DNA of 60,445 nucleotides, from positions 1-60,445 of the forward strand of contig NZ_JAEQAZ010000033.1 of the NCBI RefSeq assembly GCF_016654115.1. The letters are read 5' to 3'. Below are positions 43,531 through 52,494 of the stretch, piece after piece (position 1 is the first letter of the stretch; each line of letters opens with the position of its first letter). Under the pieces are notes generated by a model that did no database searches, was not told the DNA's origin, and saw only the letters and a list, made by a program, of their open reading frames with translations. This DNA comes from Streptomyces sp. MBT53 (lineage in GTDB: Bacteria; Actinomycetota; Actinomycetes; Streptomycetales; Streptomycetaceae). Made by a program: the position numbers and the translations under genes.

Positions 43531-44261
43531 CCCTCTTCATCACCTGCTTCAACGACATGATGTTCCCCAGCACCGGCCGAGCCGTGACCGAACTGCTCGA
43601 ACGGCTCGGCCACACAGTGGAGTTCCCGCAGGGCCAGACCTGCTGCGGCCAGATGCACTTCAACACCGGCTACCGCCCCGAGACGCTGCCCATGGTGCGC
43701 CGTTTCGCGGAGGTCTTCGCAGGTTACGACGCTGTGGTCACCCCCTCCGGCTCCTGCGCGGGCATGGTGCGCGACCAACACCGGGTGGTGGCGGCACAGT
43801 TGGGGGACCGCGCGCTCACCGAGGCGGTCGAGAGGGTGGTACCGACGGTGTACGAGCTGTCGGAACTCCTCGTCGACATCCTCGGCGTCACCGACGTCGG
43901 CGCCCACTTCCCGCACCGGGTCACCTACCACCCGACCTGCCACTCGCTGCGCATGCTGCGCGTCGGCGACCGGCCGCTCAGGCTGCTGCGCGCGGTGAAG
44001 GGCATCGACCTGGTCGAACTGCCCGCCGCAGAGTCCTGCTGCGGTTTCGGCGGCACCTTCGCGCTGAAGAACGCGGACGTGTCCAACGCGATGCTGGCCG
44101 ACAAGATGCGCCATGTCCTGGACACCGGCGCCGAGTTCCTGTGCGCGGGCGACAACTCCTGCCTCACCCACATCGGCGGCGGCCTGTCCCGGCTGCGTAC
44201 CGGCGTCGGCACAGTGCACCTGGCCGAGATCCTGGCCTCCACCGAAGGGAACGTACGGTGA
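43521..44261 (+). CDS. lutA: LutA-type L-lactate oxidation subunit (CCG domain)
   Basis: A 246-residue protein with two CCG domains: FPQGQTCCGQMHFNTG and LPAAESCCGFGGTFALKN, each holding the Cys-Cys-Gly and companion Cys residues of heterodisulfide-reductase-like iron-sulfur subunits. With LutB and LutC it oxidises L-lactate to pyruvate. Here it would recover the L-lactate made by the FAH-type hydrolase. The ATG follows AGGAAG and overlaps the lactonase stop by ten bases. The gene order lutA-lutB-lutC is conserved in Bacillus and actinobacteria. Confidence 0.93.
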   Translation: MRIALFITCFNDMMFPSTGRAVTELLERLGHTVEFPQGQTCCGQMHFNTGYRPETLPMVRRFAEVFAGYDAVVTPSGSCAGMVRDQHRVVAAQLGDRALTEAVERVVPTVYELSELLVDILGVTDVGAHFPHRVTYHPTCHSLRMLRVGDRPLRLLRAVKGIDLVELPAAESCCGFGGTFALKNADVSNAMLADKMRHVLDTGAEFLCAGDNSCLTHIGGGLSRLRTGVGTVHLAEILASTEGNVR

Positions 44262-45739
44262 GCGGCGCCGACAACGTCGTATGGCTGGGCACCCCGCCCT
44301 TCCCCGAGGCGGCACGCACCGCGCTCGCCGACACCCGGCTGCGCGCGAACCTACGCAGGGCCACCGGCACCATTCGGGACCGGAGGCTGGCGGTCACCGC
44401 CGAACTCGACGACTGGGAGGACCTGCGGGAGACAGCGGCCGACGTCAAGCGCCGGACCCTGCGCCACCTCGACCGCCACCTCCTGCGCCTTGAGGAGACG
44501 GTGACCGCCGCCGGCGGCACGGTCCACTGGGCGGCGGACGCGGCCGAGGCGAACGCCATCGTCACGCGACTGGTCCGGGCAACCGGCGAGAGCGAGGTCG
44601 TCAAGGTCAAGTCGATGGCGACCCAGGAGATCGGCCTCAACGAGGCGCTCGCCGAAGCGGGCATCCGCGCCTACGAGACCGATCTCGCCGAGCTGATCGT
44701 GCAGTTGGGCGGCGACCGACCCTCGCACATCCTCGTACCGGCCATCCACCGGGGCCGCTCCGAGATCCGCGAGATCTTCCGACGGGAGATGGGGAAGTGG
44801 GGACGGGCCGCTCCCGAGGGACTCACCGACGACCCGCGCGACCTGGCCGAAGCGGCCCGGCTCCATCTGCGGGAGAAGTTCCTGCGGGCCAAAGTGGCCG
44901 TCTCCGGGGCCAACTTCGCCGCCGCCGACACCGGAACGGTTGTCGTCGTGGAGTCGGAGGGCAACGGACGGATGTGCCTGACCCTGCCGGAGACCCTGAT
45001 CACGGTCATGGGCATCGAGAAGGTCCTGCCCTCCTTCGCCGACCTGGACATCTTCCTCCAACTGCTGCCCCGCTCGTCCACCGGCGAGCGCATGAACCCG
45101 TACACCTCCCTGTGGACCGGCGTCACCGAGGGAGACGGGCCGCAGAACTTTCATCTGGTCCTCCTCGACAACGGCCGCACCGCGACCCTGGCCGACGAGG
45201 TCGGCCGCCAGGCGCTGTCCTGCATCCGCTGCTCGGCCTGCCTGAACGTCTGCCCGGTGTACGAGCGCACCGGCGGCCACGCCTACGGCTCCGTGTACCC
45301 CGGCCCGATCGGCGCCGTGCTCACCCCTCAGCTCGTCGGTGTGGAGAACGCGGCCTCGCTGCCCTTCGCCTCCACCCTGTGCGGGGCGTGCTACGACGCC
45401 TGCCCGGTCAAGATCGACATTCCCGAGGTGCTGGTGCATCTACGGGCGAAGGTCGTGGAGGCCAAGCGCCGGAACCGGTTGCTGCCCACCCCTGAGGCGC
45501 TCGCCATGAAAGCCGCCGGCGCAGTGCTGTCCTCCCCGAGGCGACTGGCGGCGGCCCAGCGACTCGCCGCCCTCGGCGCCCGACTGGTGGCCCGTAACGG
45601 TCGGATCGGAGTCCTGCCCGGCCCGTTCGCCCGCTGGTCCGGCACCCGTGACACCCCGGCGCCGGCCCGCGAGTCCCTGCGCGCCTGGTGGCACCGGACA
45701 AGAGAAGAAGGCCGTACGACGAGGAAGGGCAAGGGCTGA
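44258..45739 (+). CDS. lutB: LutB-type iron-sulfur L-lactate oxidation subunit
   Basis: A 493-residue protein. The N-terminal two-thirds is the LUD domain (EVVKVKSMATQEIGLNEAL, GTVVVVESEGNGRMCLTLPE). The C-terminus has two 4Fe-4S motifs, SCIRCSACLNVCPVY and CGACYDACPVKIDIPEVL. The first Cys triplets and their paired CysPro are complete, so both clusters should form. It passes electrons from lactate oxidation to an unknown acceptor. GTG 44258 overlaps the lutA stop (GTGA) and its stop overlaps lutC by one base. Confidence 0.95.
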   Translation: MSGADNVVWLGTPPFPEAARTALADTRLRANLRRATGTIRDRRLAVTAELDDWEDLRETAADVKRRTLRHLDRHLLRLEETVTAAGGTVHWAADAAEANAIVTRLVRATGESEVVKVKSMATQEIGLNEALAEAGIRAYETDLAELIVQLGGDRPSHILVPAIHRGRSEIREIFRREMGKWGRAAPEGLTDDPRDLAEAARLHLREKFLRAKVAVSGANFAAADTGTVVVVESEGNGRMCLTLPETLITVMGIEKVLPSFADLDIFLQLLPRSSTGERMNPYTSLWTGVTEGDGPQNFHLVLLDNGRTATLADEVGRQALSCIRCSACLNVCPVYERTGGHAYGSVYPGPIGAVLTPQLVGVENAASLPFASTLCGACYDACPVKIDIPEVLVHLRAKVVEAKRRNRLLPTPEALAMKAAGAVLSSPRRLAAAQRLAALGARLVARNGRIGVLPGPFARWSGTRDTPAPARESLRAWWHRTREEGRTTRKGKG

Positions 45740-46377
45740 TGAGTGGCCGCGACACCGTACTGGGCGCGATCCGGGGCGCGCTGGCCGACGTACCGGGTAC
45801 CGAAGCCCCCGTCGACGACGACCGCGTCCCGCATGATCCGCCCTCCCACCAGCAGGAACCGGACGTCGTCGAGCTGTTCATCGAACGTGCCGCCGACTAC
45901 CGTGCCACCGTCGTCCGCGTTCCGCCGTCCGGCGCCGTGACCGCCGTGGGCCGCGCGCTGGCGCGCACCGGAGCGAAATCCCTGGTGGTACCGCCGGGTT
46001 TCCCCGAAGAGCTGGTGCCCGAGGGCGCCTGGTTCCGACTGGAGGACGCTCCACCACTGACAGTCCGACAGCTCGACGCGGCGGACACCGTTCTCACCAC
46101 CGTCGCCGCAGCGATCGCCGTCACCGGCACAGTCGTCCTCGACAGCGGGCCCGGACAGGGACGCCGTGCGCTGACTCTGCTGCCGGACCAGCATGTCTGC
46201 GTGGTCATGGCTGACCAGATCGCCGCTGATGTATCCGAGGCGTTGCGCCTGCTCCATCCGCGCCGACCGCTGACCCTGATCTCCGGTCCCTCAGCCACCA
46301 GCGACATCGAACTCGACCGCGTGGAGGGTGTGCACGGCCCCCGAACGCTCGACATCATCGTGATCGCGGACGAATAG
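45739..46377 (+). CDS. lutC: LutC-type L-lactate oxidation subunit (LUD domain)
   Basis: A 212-residue LUD-domain protein: FIERAADYRATVVRVPPSG, ADTVLTTVAAAIAVTGTVVL, LLPDQHVCVVMADQIAADV and the end motif SGPSATSDIELDRVEGVHGP, typical of LutC/YkgG. It lacks iron-sulfur cysteines. ATG overlaps the TGA of lutB (TGATG). It is the last gene of the coupled block that starts at the mutarotase. The next ~1 kb towards the right-hand repeat has no strong gene. Confidence 0.93.
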   Translation: MSGRDTVLGAIRGALADVPGTEAPVDDDRVPHDPPSHQQEPDVVELFIERAADYRATVVRVPPSGAVTAVGRALARTGAKSLVVPPGFPEELVPEGAWFRLEDAPPLTVRQLDAADTVLTTVAAAIAVTGTVVLDSGPGQGRRALTLLPDQHVCVVMADQIAADVSEALRLLHPRRPLTLISGPSATSDIELDRVEGVHGPRTLDIIVIADE

Positions 46378-46572
46378 GTCCCTGATACAGGGCTGCCCGT
46401 GAACGGCGTGGCCGGGCATCGGCCACTACGGCGAGCGGATCCCTCGCGCATTCGAGAACTCTGCTGCGCAATTCCGGGGTCAGGCTGTGAGTCAGCGGGC
46501 GAGGTGTTCGACGCGGCTCTGCGGGTGTGGTGCTGGAGGCGGCCCATGCCTCCTGCCGCCGACTGAGCGTTG

Positions 46573-46782
46573 ATGACCCACGAGAACTACCCCGGCCCCC
46601 TCCTCACCCCCTGGTCCGTGGTCGCTCCCAGCATCGCCGCCGGTCTGCTAGCCCTCAGCGTCAACTTCACGTCCCTGGAGACGGGCCTGTCCGCGACAGA
46701 GACTGCTCCGCTCGACGCGGCTGCTAATGGTCGCCTCGCCCGCCTGAACAGCCGAACTGCGGAGCCCACGGAAGAGGGCTGA
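46573..46782 (+). CDS. Possible small protein with one membrane helix
   Basis: A 69-residue frame starting MTHENYPGPLLTPWSVVAPS, with a hydrophobic stretch IAAGLLALSVNF and an acidic tail (TEEG). There is no convincing ribosome-binding site before ATG 46573. It may be a genuine small protein, a remnant, or chance in GC-rich DNA. Confidence 0.3.
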   Translation: MTHENYPGPLLTPWSVVAPSIAAGLLALSVNFTSLETGLSATETAPLDAAANGRLARLNSRTAEPTEEG

Positions 46783-47360
46783 GTGACCTGTCCGGGCAGT
46801 TTCCTCTTCGGGCCGTTTCCTTGCCCCTCGGCCGTCCGCCAGGGCGCTCTCTCAGCAGCCACCTGCCGACCACTCAATCCAGGTGTGCCATCGACAAGCA
46901 GGCCGCCGACTCCCCTGAACGACATCACGGATCGAACGACACGAGGGCGACAGTGTCTCCACAGCACGATGAACAACCGATGCCCCCGTACCCGCCGTGC
47001 CGATATCCGCACTTCCTCCGCTGTCGGGCCGACCCTCGACTACCGCGCCGGAGGCAGCGACACGCACCGCACAACCACCAACATGGGGCACCAAATCGGC
47101 CGGGAAAACCGTCGCGCAGGACACGGCTGCGCCGCCCCGGCCCCTGTACGGCCCCTGGGTCTCGGCATCGACCCTCAGAGCAGTCACCCCGACAGCGAGC
47201 GGCAACCGCGAACACCTACTCCGCCGCAGGTCAGCCGGGTCAGAGCTCCCGCCACCTTCGCCGGACCCCAAACCCACGAGCAGCGGATTCAGTCCGTTCA
47301 GGCAAAGTTGACGATCCGACAGAACAAAATGAACGTTTCCGCAGGTCAGAAACCTGCGCA
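46783..47360. other. Gap of ~580 bases without a supported gene
   Basis: Several short frames on both strands overlap here, none with a ribosome-binding site or recognisable domain. The stretch ends at the right-hand direct repeat. Confidence 0.5.
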
Positions 47361-47543
47361 GGTGGGGCGGGTGGGACTCGAACCCACGGCCGACGGATTA
47401 TGAGTCCATTGGGGATCTTGGCGGTCCTTGCCGATCATTGCCGATTCACGCCGTTCTTGCAGGTCAGACGTGCTGATCAGTGTCAGCCCTGCGCAGTGTT
47501 CGTCAGTCTGTTCCTGTCCTTGCGGCCCCTCAATGGCCCCTGG
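47361..47543 (-). repeat. 183-bp direct repeat with tRNA(CAT) 3' half (right copy)
   Basis: Identical to 25891-26073, offset 21,470 bases, same orientation. It carries the same tRNA 3' half (anticodon loop, T-arm, acceptor strand) on the minus strand and no 5' half. Similarity continues at a lower level for about 90 bases. It lies 1.1 kb from a truncated tyrosine integrase, the sort of enzyme that uses such sites. Confidence 0.85.
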
Positions 47544-47639
47544 AGGTCGATGAGTTGGGCGCTCCCCACAGCAGCAGCCGCGTCCGCCCAGTTCGGCCAA
47601 GGAGATGGAACCCTCGCACAGCGGAGTTCCCTACCGACT

Positions 47640-47679
47640 GGATGATGCTCCGCCCTTGTCTCGGGGCGGAGCATCATCC
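47640..47679. terminator. Perfect 16-bp hairpin terminator
   Basis: GGATGATGCTCCGCCC (47640-47655) pairs perfectly with GGGCGGAGCATCATCC (47664-47679) around an 8-base loop. It is downstream of the minus-strand toxin-antitoxin pair and could stop transcription from both sides. Confidence 0.85.
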
Positions 47680-47748
47680 CTGACATCAAGAAACGACTTC
47701 ATTCACCGGACTGCACTTGGGCCTGGATCACACGGCATGCCGATCGGA

Positions 47749-48087
47749 TCAACCGAGAACATAGGTCTCATCACCGAAGTCGGCGACGATCTTCAGCTTG
47801 CCGCCAAGCGCCTTGACGTAGGCGGCGAGGGTGTCGACCTCACTGCGCTCCAGTTGGCCCTTCTCGATGCGTGAGACGCGGGCCTGGGTGACACCCATGG
47901 CTTCGGCTACCTGGACCTGTGTGGTGTGCTGCCGCTTCCGCAACTCGGCGAGGCGGTGCACACGGGAGGCCAGGACCATGGCCTGCGCCCCCTTCCGGAT
48001 CTGGTCCTTTTCGGCATCGGTGAAGGCGAAATCCTCGGCCAGGTCTCCCCAGGAGACGGCCTGCGGATCCTTGAGGTGATCAGTCAT
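47749..48087 (-). CDS. XRE-family antitoxin (HigA-like)
   Basis: A 112-residue protein. A flexible N-terminus (DLAEDFAFTDAEKDQIRKGA) precedes a helix-turn-helix: RKRQHTTQVQVAEAMGVTQA, then RVSRIEKGQLERSEVDTLAA, and GGKLKIVADFGDE. This is the usual antitoxin layout for HigB/RelE-type toxins of the Gp49-like group. It binds the promoter and neutralises the toxin. The ATG overlaps the toxin stop by four bases, with the toxin gene first. Confidence 0.9.
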   Translation of the reverse strand: MTDHLKDPQAVSWGDLAEDFAFTDAEKDQIRKGAQAMVLASRVHRLAELRKRQHTTQVQVAEAMGVTQARVSRIEKGQLERSEVDTLAAYVKALGGKLKIVADFGDETYVLG

Positions 48088-48461
48088 CGTGCCCCGTCCT
48101 CTCCATCGATTCGCTTCAGATGCTCCGCGTACGCCTGCTCCGCCTGGGGCACCGCGACGCGGTACCAGCCGGACCAGTTACCCGCCTTGTCACCGCCGAC
48201 CAGAATCACGGCCTGGCGGTCCGGGTCGAACACGAACAGCAACCGCACTTCAGTCGCCCCTGCCGAGCCGGGACGGAGCTCCTTGAGGTTAGACAGCACC
48301 GAGCCCTTGATCGTGTCCACCAGAGGCCGCCCGAGCGCGGGACCTTCCTCCTGAAGGGCAGTGACGGCCTCACTGACCTGAATCAGGGTGTTGCGGTCAG
48401 TACGGCGCAGGGCGTGAAGCCACGAAAGAGCCGGCTCGACCACAACGATCTTCCAAGCCAT
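48084..48461 (-). CDS. HigB/RelE-type toxin (phage Gp49-like)
   Basis: A 125-residue toxin: KIVVVEPALSWLHALRRTDR, IKGSVLSNLKELRPGSAGAT, EVRLLFVFDPDRQAVILVGG and DKAGNWSGWYRVAVPQAEQA. The LKELRP...EVRLLFVFDP...DK-x-G-x-W pattern is that of Gp49-like RelE-superfamily mRNA interferases. The toxin precedes its antitoxin, as in HigBA. The start is ATG 48461, with GGGGGA eight bases upstream. An AT-rich promoter region (48480-48520) lies just beyond, next to the integrase remnant. The pair may stabilise the integrated DNA. Confidence 0.88.
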   Translation of the reverse strand: MAWKIVVVEPALSWLHALRRTDRNTLIQVSEAVTALQEEGPALGRPLVDTIKGSVLSNLKELRPGSAGATEVRLLFVFDPDRQAVILVGGDKAGNWSGWYRVAVPQAEQAYAEHLKRIDGEDGAR

Positions 48462-48659
48462 GCACACGTCCCCCATCTGCAATTTATTACACTGAAAGCA
48501 TACACCACTGACATCATATTGGGAGGGACTGCGATTCTCGCAGTCACCTCCGTGCTCGAAAACGCGCTCCGAAGGCAAGACTGTCTCCTGGAGCGCGAGT
48601 CTCGGGGTGCTGCGGACCAAGCACACGCAACTGATCAGCGAGCAACTGGAAGCCGCCTG

Positions 48660-48995
48660 ATGACCACACCCCGCGACACCCCCGCCTCCCGCCGCACCCG
48701 CGCCAACGACGACGGAACCGTCTACCAGCGCAAGGACAGCCGCTGGGAGGCCGCGGGATACGTCCTCGCCCCCGGCAACACCCGCAAGCGCATCCGCATC
48801 TACGGCCCCACCCGTAAAGAGGCTCTGACGAAGCTCATGGAGAAGATCGCCGACAGCAACCGCGGCGTCCCCGCTCCGTCCGCGCAGGGCAGCGTGGCCG
48901 CGTACCTCATGTACTGGCTTCAGAATGTCGCCGTCCACCAGCTCCGCGAGAACACCCACACCCGCTACACCGCCGTCGCCCGGCTCTACCTCATT
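48660..48995 (+). pseudogene. Tyrosine recombinase (integrase), truncated after its N-terminal domain
   Basis: ATG 48660 overlaps an upstream TGA (TGATG) that ends a short frame with RTKHTQLISEQLEAA, possibly a lost excisionase-region gene. The integrase opens with NDDGTVYQRKDSRWEAAGYV, an AP2-like arm-binding domain, then GPTRKEALTKLMEKIAD and the core-binding start VAAYLMYWLQNVAVHQLREN and TRYTAVARLYLI. At ~48995 the sequence leaves the family and stops (VGRR). The catalytic domain with its Arg, His and Tyr is absent. An IS701-type element begins 40 bases on. It is probably the integrase that used the tRNA sites at 25.9 and 47.4 kb. Confidence 0.82.
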
Positions 48996-50610
48996 GTTGG
49001 GCGACGTTGAGAATGCCGACCGGCGCGACACTGAGTACTGCAGTGAGAATTCGTGTCCTGAGCTGGTTCTTCTCGTTGTCCGGTCATGGTGGGGATGGCT
49101 GAAGTCGAGGGCTGGGCTGCGGAGTTGGAGTCGGTGTTCGCTCGCGTGGGACGTCGGTTCGGGCGGGCGGATCTGCGGTGGCGGATGCGGGTCTGCGTAC
49201 GGGGCCTGCTGGCACCGGTGGGTCGGAAGAATGGCTGGCAGCTGGCGGAGTGCGCCGGCCATCGTGATCCCGCGGGGCTGCAACACCTGCTGAACGGGGC
49301 CCGCTGGGACGCGGACGCAGTCCGGGACGACGTGCGCGTGTACGTCGGCGAACGGCTGGGTCCGGGCGGGGTGCTGATTATCGATGACACTGGCTTCATC
49401 AAGAAGGGCACCACGTCGGCTGGGGTATCGCGGCAGTACACCGGCACCTCCGGGAAGATCGACAACTGCCAGATCGGGGTGTTTGCTGCCTATGCCACCG
49501 CGCTCGGCCGGGCCCTGGTTGACCGCGACCACTACCTGCCCAAGTCCTGGACCCAGGACCGTGAGCGGTGCCACCAGGCGAAAGTCTCTGACGACCGGGC
49601 TTTTGCCACCAAGGGTGAACTGGCCAAGGCCATGGTCCGCCGCTGTCTGGCAGCCGGGCTCCCGGCGTCCTGGATGGCCGCGGACGAGGCGTACGGCCAG
49701 GACTGGTCCTTCCGCCGCCTGCTCGAACAACACGGCCTGGGCTACGTCGTGGCAGTGCCGAAGTCCCAGCAGATCAAGTCCCTTGCCGGCGTCTGGCGCA
49801 TCGACGAACTCATTGCCGAGGCCCCGGCCGACGCCTGGCAGACCATCTCCTGCGGTGACGGCGCCAAGGGTCCGCGTGTCTATGACTGGGCAGCGGCCAA
49901 GCTGCCCTTCAATCTCATCTTCGACCCCGACCCGCCGACCCATCATCGCTGGGTACTGACCCGTCGCAGTCTCTCCGACCCCAGCGAGATCGCCTACTAC
50001 CTCGCTTACGCACCCGTCGACGCGGGCATCTCCGAACTGGCCCGTGTCGCGGGCTCACGCTGGGCCATCGAAGAGTGTTTGTGCGCCACGAGGCGCTCTG
50101 CCGTATCCCCGGTTCAGCCGGGAGGAATTGGAGGGAGGTTCCTGGGTTCGATGGCTTACCTGATGCCGAAAGGCTTATAGGGACAAGAGCATGCCAGGAA
50201 ACCAGCGACCGGGCCCAGACGCCAGGGGCGGTGCGTTGGGGAACCCGCGCGACATGGTGAAAGCTGTATTGCCTGAATCCCAATCTCCAGGGATGGAACT
50301 TCGCATCCTCCGGAACGGCGTCTGGAACCGGTGCCCGTGCCCTGCGGCGGCGATGAAGCACAACTGCCGCACCCTCTGGGAACGGGACGATGCCCAACGA
50401 GGGTATTGAAGGAGATGAGTGGGACACCTACATCGCGCTGTTACGTACGGCAGAGACGAACGTGGGATCGCCTAAGGGACGCGAGTCCTAAGGCGACGGA
50501 GGCCCCGTAGCAGTCGTGGGAGTCACGCCCCACCAAGGACGGCGGGAAAACCGCCGGCAGGGCAAAGGGGGCCAGGTGATCGGACATCGAGAGACCGAAA
50601 GGTATGCGAA

Positions 50611-52389
50611 ATGCAGAGCGCCGAAACGGTGCTGGGTGTCCTGCGTGAACGCGGCAGGAAAGGGCTGCCGTGCACCGAACTGTATCGACAACTGTTCAAC
50701 CCGCAGATATATCTGCTGGCTTATGGCCGCATCTACTCCAACAAAGGGTCGATGACGCCAGGAGCCACGCAGGAGACCATGGACGGCATGTCGCGGGCGA
50801 AGATCGACCGCATCATCGATGCGATGCGCCACGAGCGCTACCGGTTCAGCCCGGCCAGGCGGACCTACATTCCCAAGAAAAACGGGAGGTTGCGCCCGCT
50901 CGGCCTGCCGACGTGGTCGGACAAGCTCGTCGGCGAGGTGGTGCGCCTGTTGTTAGAGGCGTACTACGAGCCGAGGTTCTCCGACCGGTCTCACGGGTTC
51001 CGGCCCAACCGGGGGTGCCACACCGCGCTGCGCGAGGTGGCCAACACCTGGGCCGGGACGACATGGTTCATCGAGGGAGACATCGCCGACTGCTTTGGGT
51101 CTTTGGATCATCACCGGATGATCGAGATCCTGTCGGGAAAGATCCGCGATAACCGGTTCCTGCGGCTGCTGCGCAACATGCTCCAAGCCGGATATCTGGA
51201 GGACTGGGTATTCAACGCCACCCTCAGCGGCGCGCCGCAGGGCGGCTGCACATCCCCCGTCCTGTCAAACATCTATCTGCAGCGGCTGGATGAATTCGTC
51301 GAGACGGTTCTGATACCGGAATACACCCGAGGCGCACGCAGGGCCCGCAACCCTGCCTACCTGAAGGTGGCCAATGCACTCGCACGAGCCCGTCGCCGCG
51401 GGGACCGTGAGGAAGTCCGGCAGCTTCGCGATCGGATGCGCACGCTGCCGAGCTCGGACACCCACGACCCCGAATATCGACGGCTACGGTATGTGCGGTA
51501 CTGCGATGACCACCTCCTCGGGTTCACCGGACCCAAGGCCGAGGCCGAGGAGATCAAACAGCGGCTGGCGACATTCCTGCGCGAGGACCTCAAGCTGGAA
51601 TTGTCCCAGGACAAGACGCTGATCACCCATGCCCGTACCAGTAGGGCCCGCTTCCTCGGCTATGAGATCAGCGTGCAGCACGACGACAAGCAGCGCACCC
51701 AAAACGGCCAACGCGCCGTGAACGGAGCGATCAGCTTGCACGTGCCGACATCGATGATCAAGGCCAAGATCGCCCTCTACTCCAAGCGCGGCAAACCCGC
51801 GCGGCGCTCCCAAGTGATCAACTTCAGCGACCACGACATCGTGCGGATCTACGGAGCCGAGTACCGAGGCATCGTCCAGTACTACCTGCTCGCCGGTGAC
51901 GTCCGACGACTACACCGGCTGCGGTGGGTCATGCTGACCTCCATGCTCAAAACGCTGGCCTCCAAGCACCACACGTCGGTCCGTAGGATCGCGGCCAAGC
52001 ACAAGGCCAAAATCCAGACACCACACGGACCGCGCACGTGCTTCGAAGCCATCGTTGAACGTGGGAAGGGCAGCAGACCACTGGTCGCCAGGTTCGGCGG
52101 AATTCCGCTGCGACGGCAGAAGAACGCGGTCATCACCGACCGCCACGCGGGTCGGCTCACCTACCCCCGTCGGGAATTGATCGACCGGCTACAACAGGGT
52201 AAATGCGAGCTCTGCCAGCACACGGGCCAGGTGGAAGTCCACCACGTCCGTAACCTGAAGGAACTCGACCGAGCGGAACCCGCCCGTTGGAGACGAGTCA
52301 TGGCCAAACGGCGCCGCAAGACCCTCGTGGTCTGCGCCGACTGCCACGACCACATCCACCACCGGGAATCCTTCCCGCTCACGCAGTAG
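50611..52389 (+). CDS. Group II intron reverse transcriptase/maturase with HNH domain
   Basis: A 592-residue LtrA-type protein. RT motifs in order are RLRPLGLPTWSDKLVGEVVR, SHGFRPNRGCHTALREV, IEGDIADCFGSLDHHRMIEI with the first catalytic Asp, SGAPQGGCTSPVLSNIYL, and RYVRYCDDHLLGFTG, where YCDD replaces the common YADD but keeps both Asp. The thumb/maturase domain (X) covers ~400-520 (RIYGAEYRGIVQYYLLAGDV). The C-terminal HNH endonuclease is complete: CELC, VEVHHV, CADCHDHIHH. It therefore has the parts for splicing, target nicking and reverse transcription. The ATG at 50611 follows GAAAGG at a long spacing. A TTA Leu codon occurs at 50953-50955, rare in Streptomyces. Confidence 0.95.
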   Translation: MQSAETVLGVLRERGRKGLPCTELYRQLFNPQIYLLAYGRIYSNKGSMTPGATQETMDGMSRAKIDRIIDAMRHERYRFSPARRTYIPKKNGRLRPLGLPTWSDKLVGEVVRLLLEAYYEPRFSDRSHGFRPNRGCHTALREVANTWAGTTWFIEGDIADCFGSLDHHRMIEILSGKIRDNRFLRLLRNMLQAGYLEDWVFNATLSGAPQGGCTSPVLSNIYLQRLDEFVETVLIPEYTRGARRARNPAYLKVANALARARRRGDREEVRQLRDRMRTLPSSDTHDPEYRRLRYVRYCDDHLLGFTGPKAEAEEIKQRLATFLREDLKLELSQDKTLITHARTSRARFLGYEISVQHDDKQRTQNGQRAVNGAISLHVPTSMIKAKIALYSKRGKPARRSQVINFSDHDIVRIYGAEYRGIVQYYLLAGDVRRLHRLRWVMLTSMLKTLASKHHTSVRRIAAKHKAKIQTPHGPRTCFEAIVERGKGSRPLVARFGGIPLRRQKNAVITDRHAGRLTYPRRELIDRLQQGKCELCQHTGQVEVHHVRNLKELDRAEPARWRRVMAKRRRKTLVVCADCHDHIHHRESFPLTQ

Positions 52390-52397
52390 TCACCGGA

Positions 52398-52494
52398 GAG
52401 CCGGATGCCTGGAAAGCGGGCCCGTCCGGTTCGGAGGGAGGCCGCGCGGAAAAGGACCAGCACGCCTGGCACCTCGCCGCGCGGCCGACCCTAC
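52398..52494 (+). ncRNA. Group II intron domains V and VI
   Basis: The catalytic domain V hairpin (52398-52432) includes the AGC triad in GAGCC paired near GTTC, with the GAAA tetraloop-like GGAAAG at its tip. Domain VI follows with a 10-bp GC stem and the presumed branch-point A at 52488, ending at the 3' splice site. Confidence 0.85.

Larger units (their letters stand above)
50081..52494 (+). mobile_element. Group II intron with reverse transcriptase/maturase
   Basis: The intron begins GTGCGCCACG at 50081 and ends GACCCTAC at 52494, matching the GUGYG...AY boundary rule. Joining the flanks restores codons for Cys-Phe-Gln in the IS701 transposase. Domain V (52398-52432) is the expected ~34-base hairpin starting GAGCCGGATGC and ending GTCCGGTTC. 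Domain VI follows with a GGCCGCGCGG/CCGCGCGGCC stem and an unpaired A seven bases from the 3' end. GGACAC at ~50422 could pair (with G-U) to GTGTTT of the 5' exon as an exon-binding site. The intron is in the sense orientation and looks intact. Confidence 0.9.

Noticed and set aside
48995..49034. IS701 left end placed at the integrase break
   Set aside because: The 39-bp terminal repeat matching the right end begins at 49035. The 40 bases before it have no counterpart after 53729.
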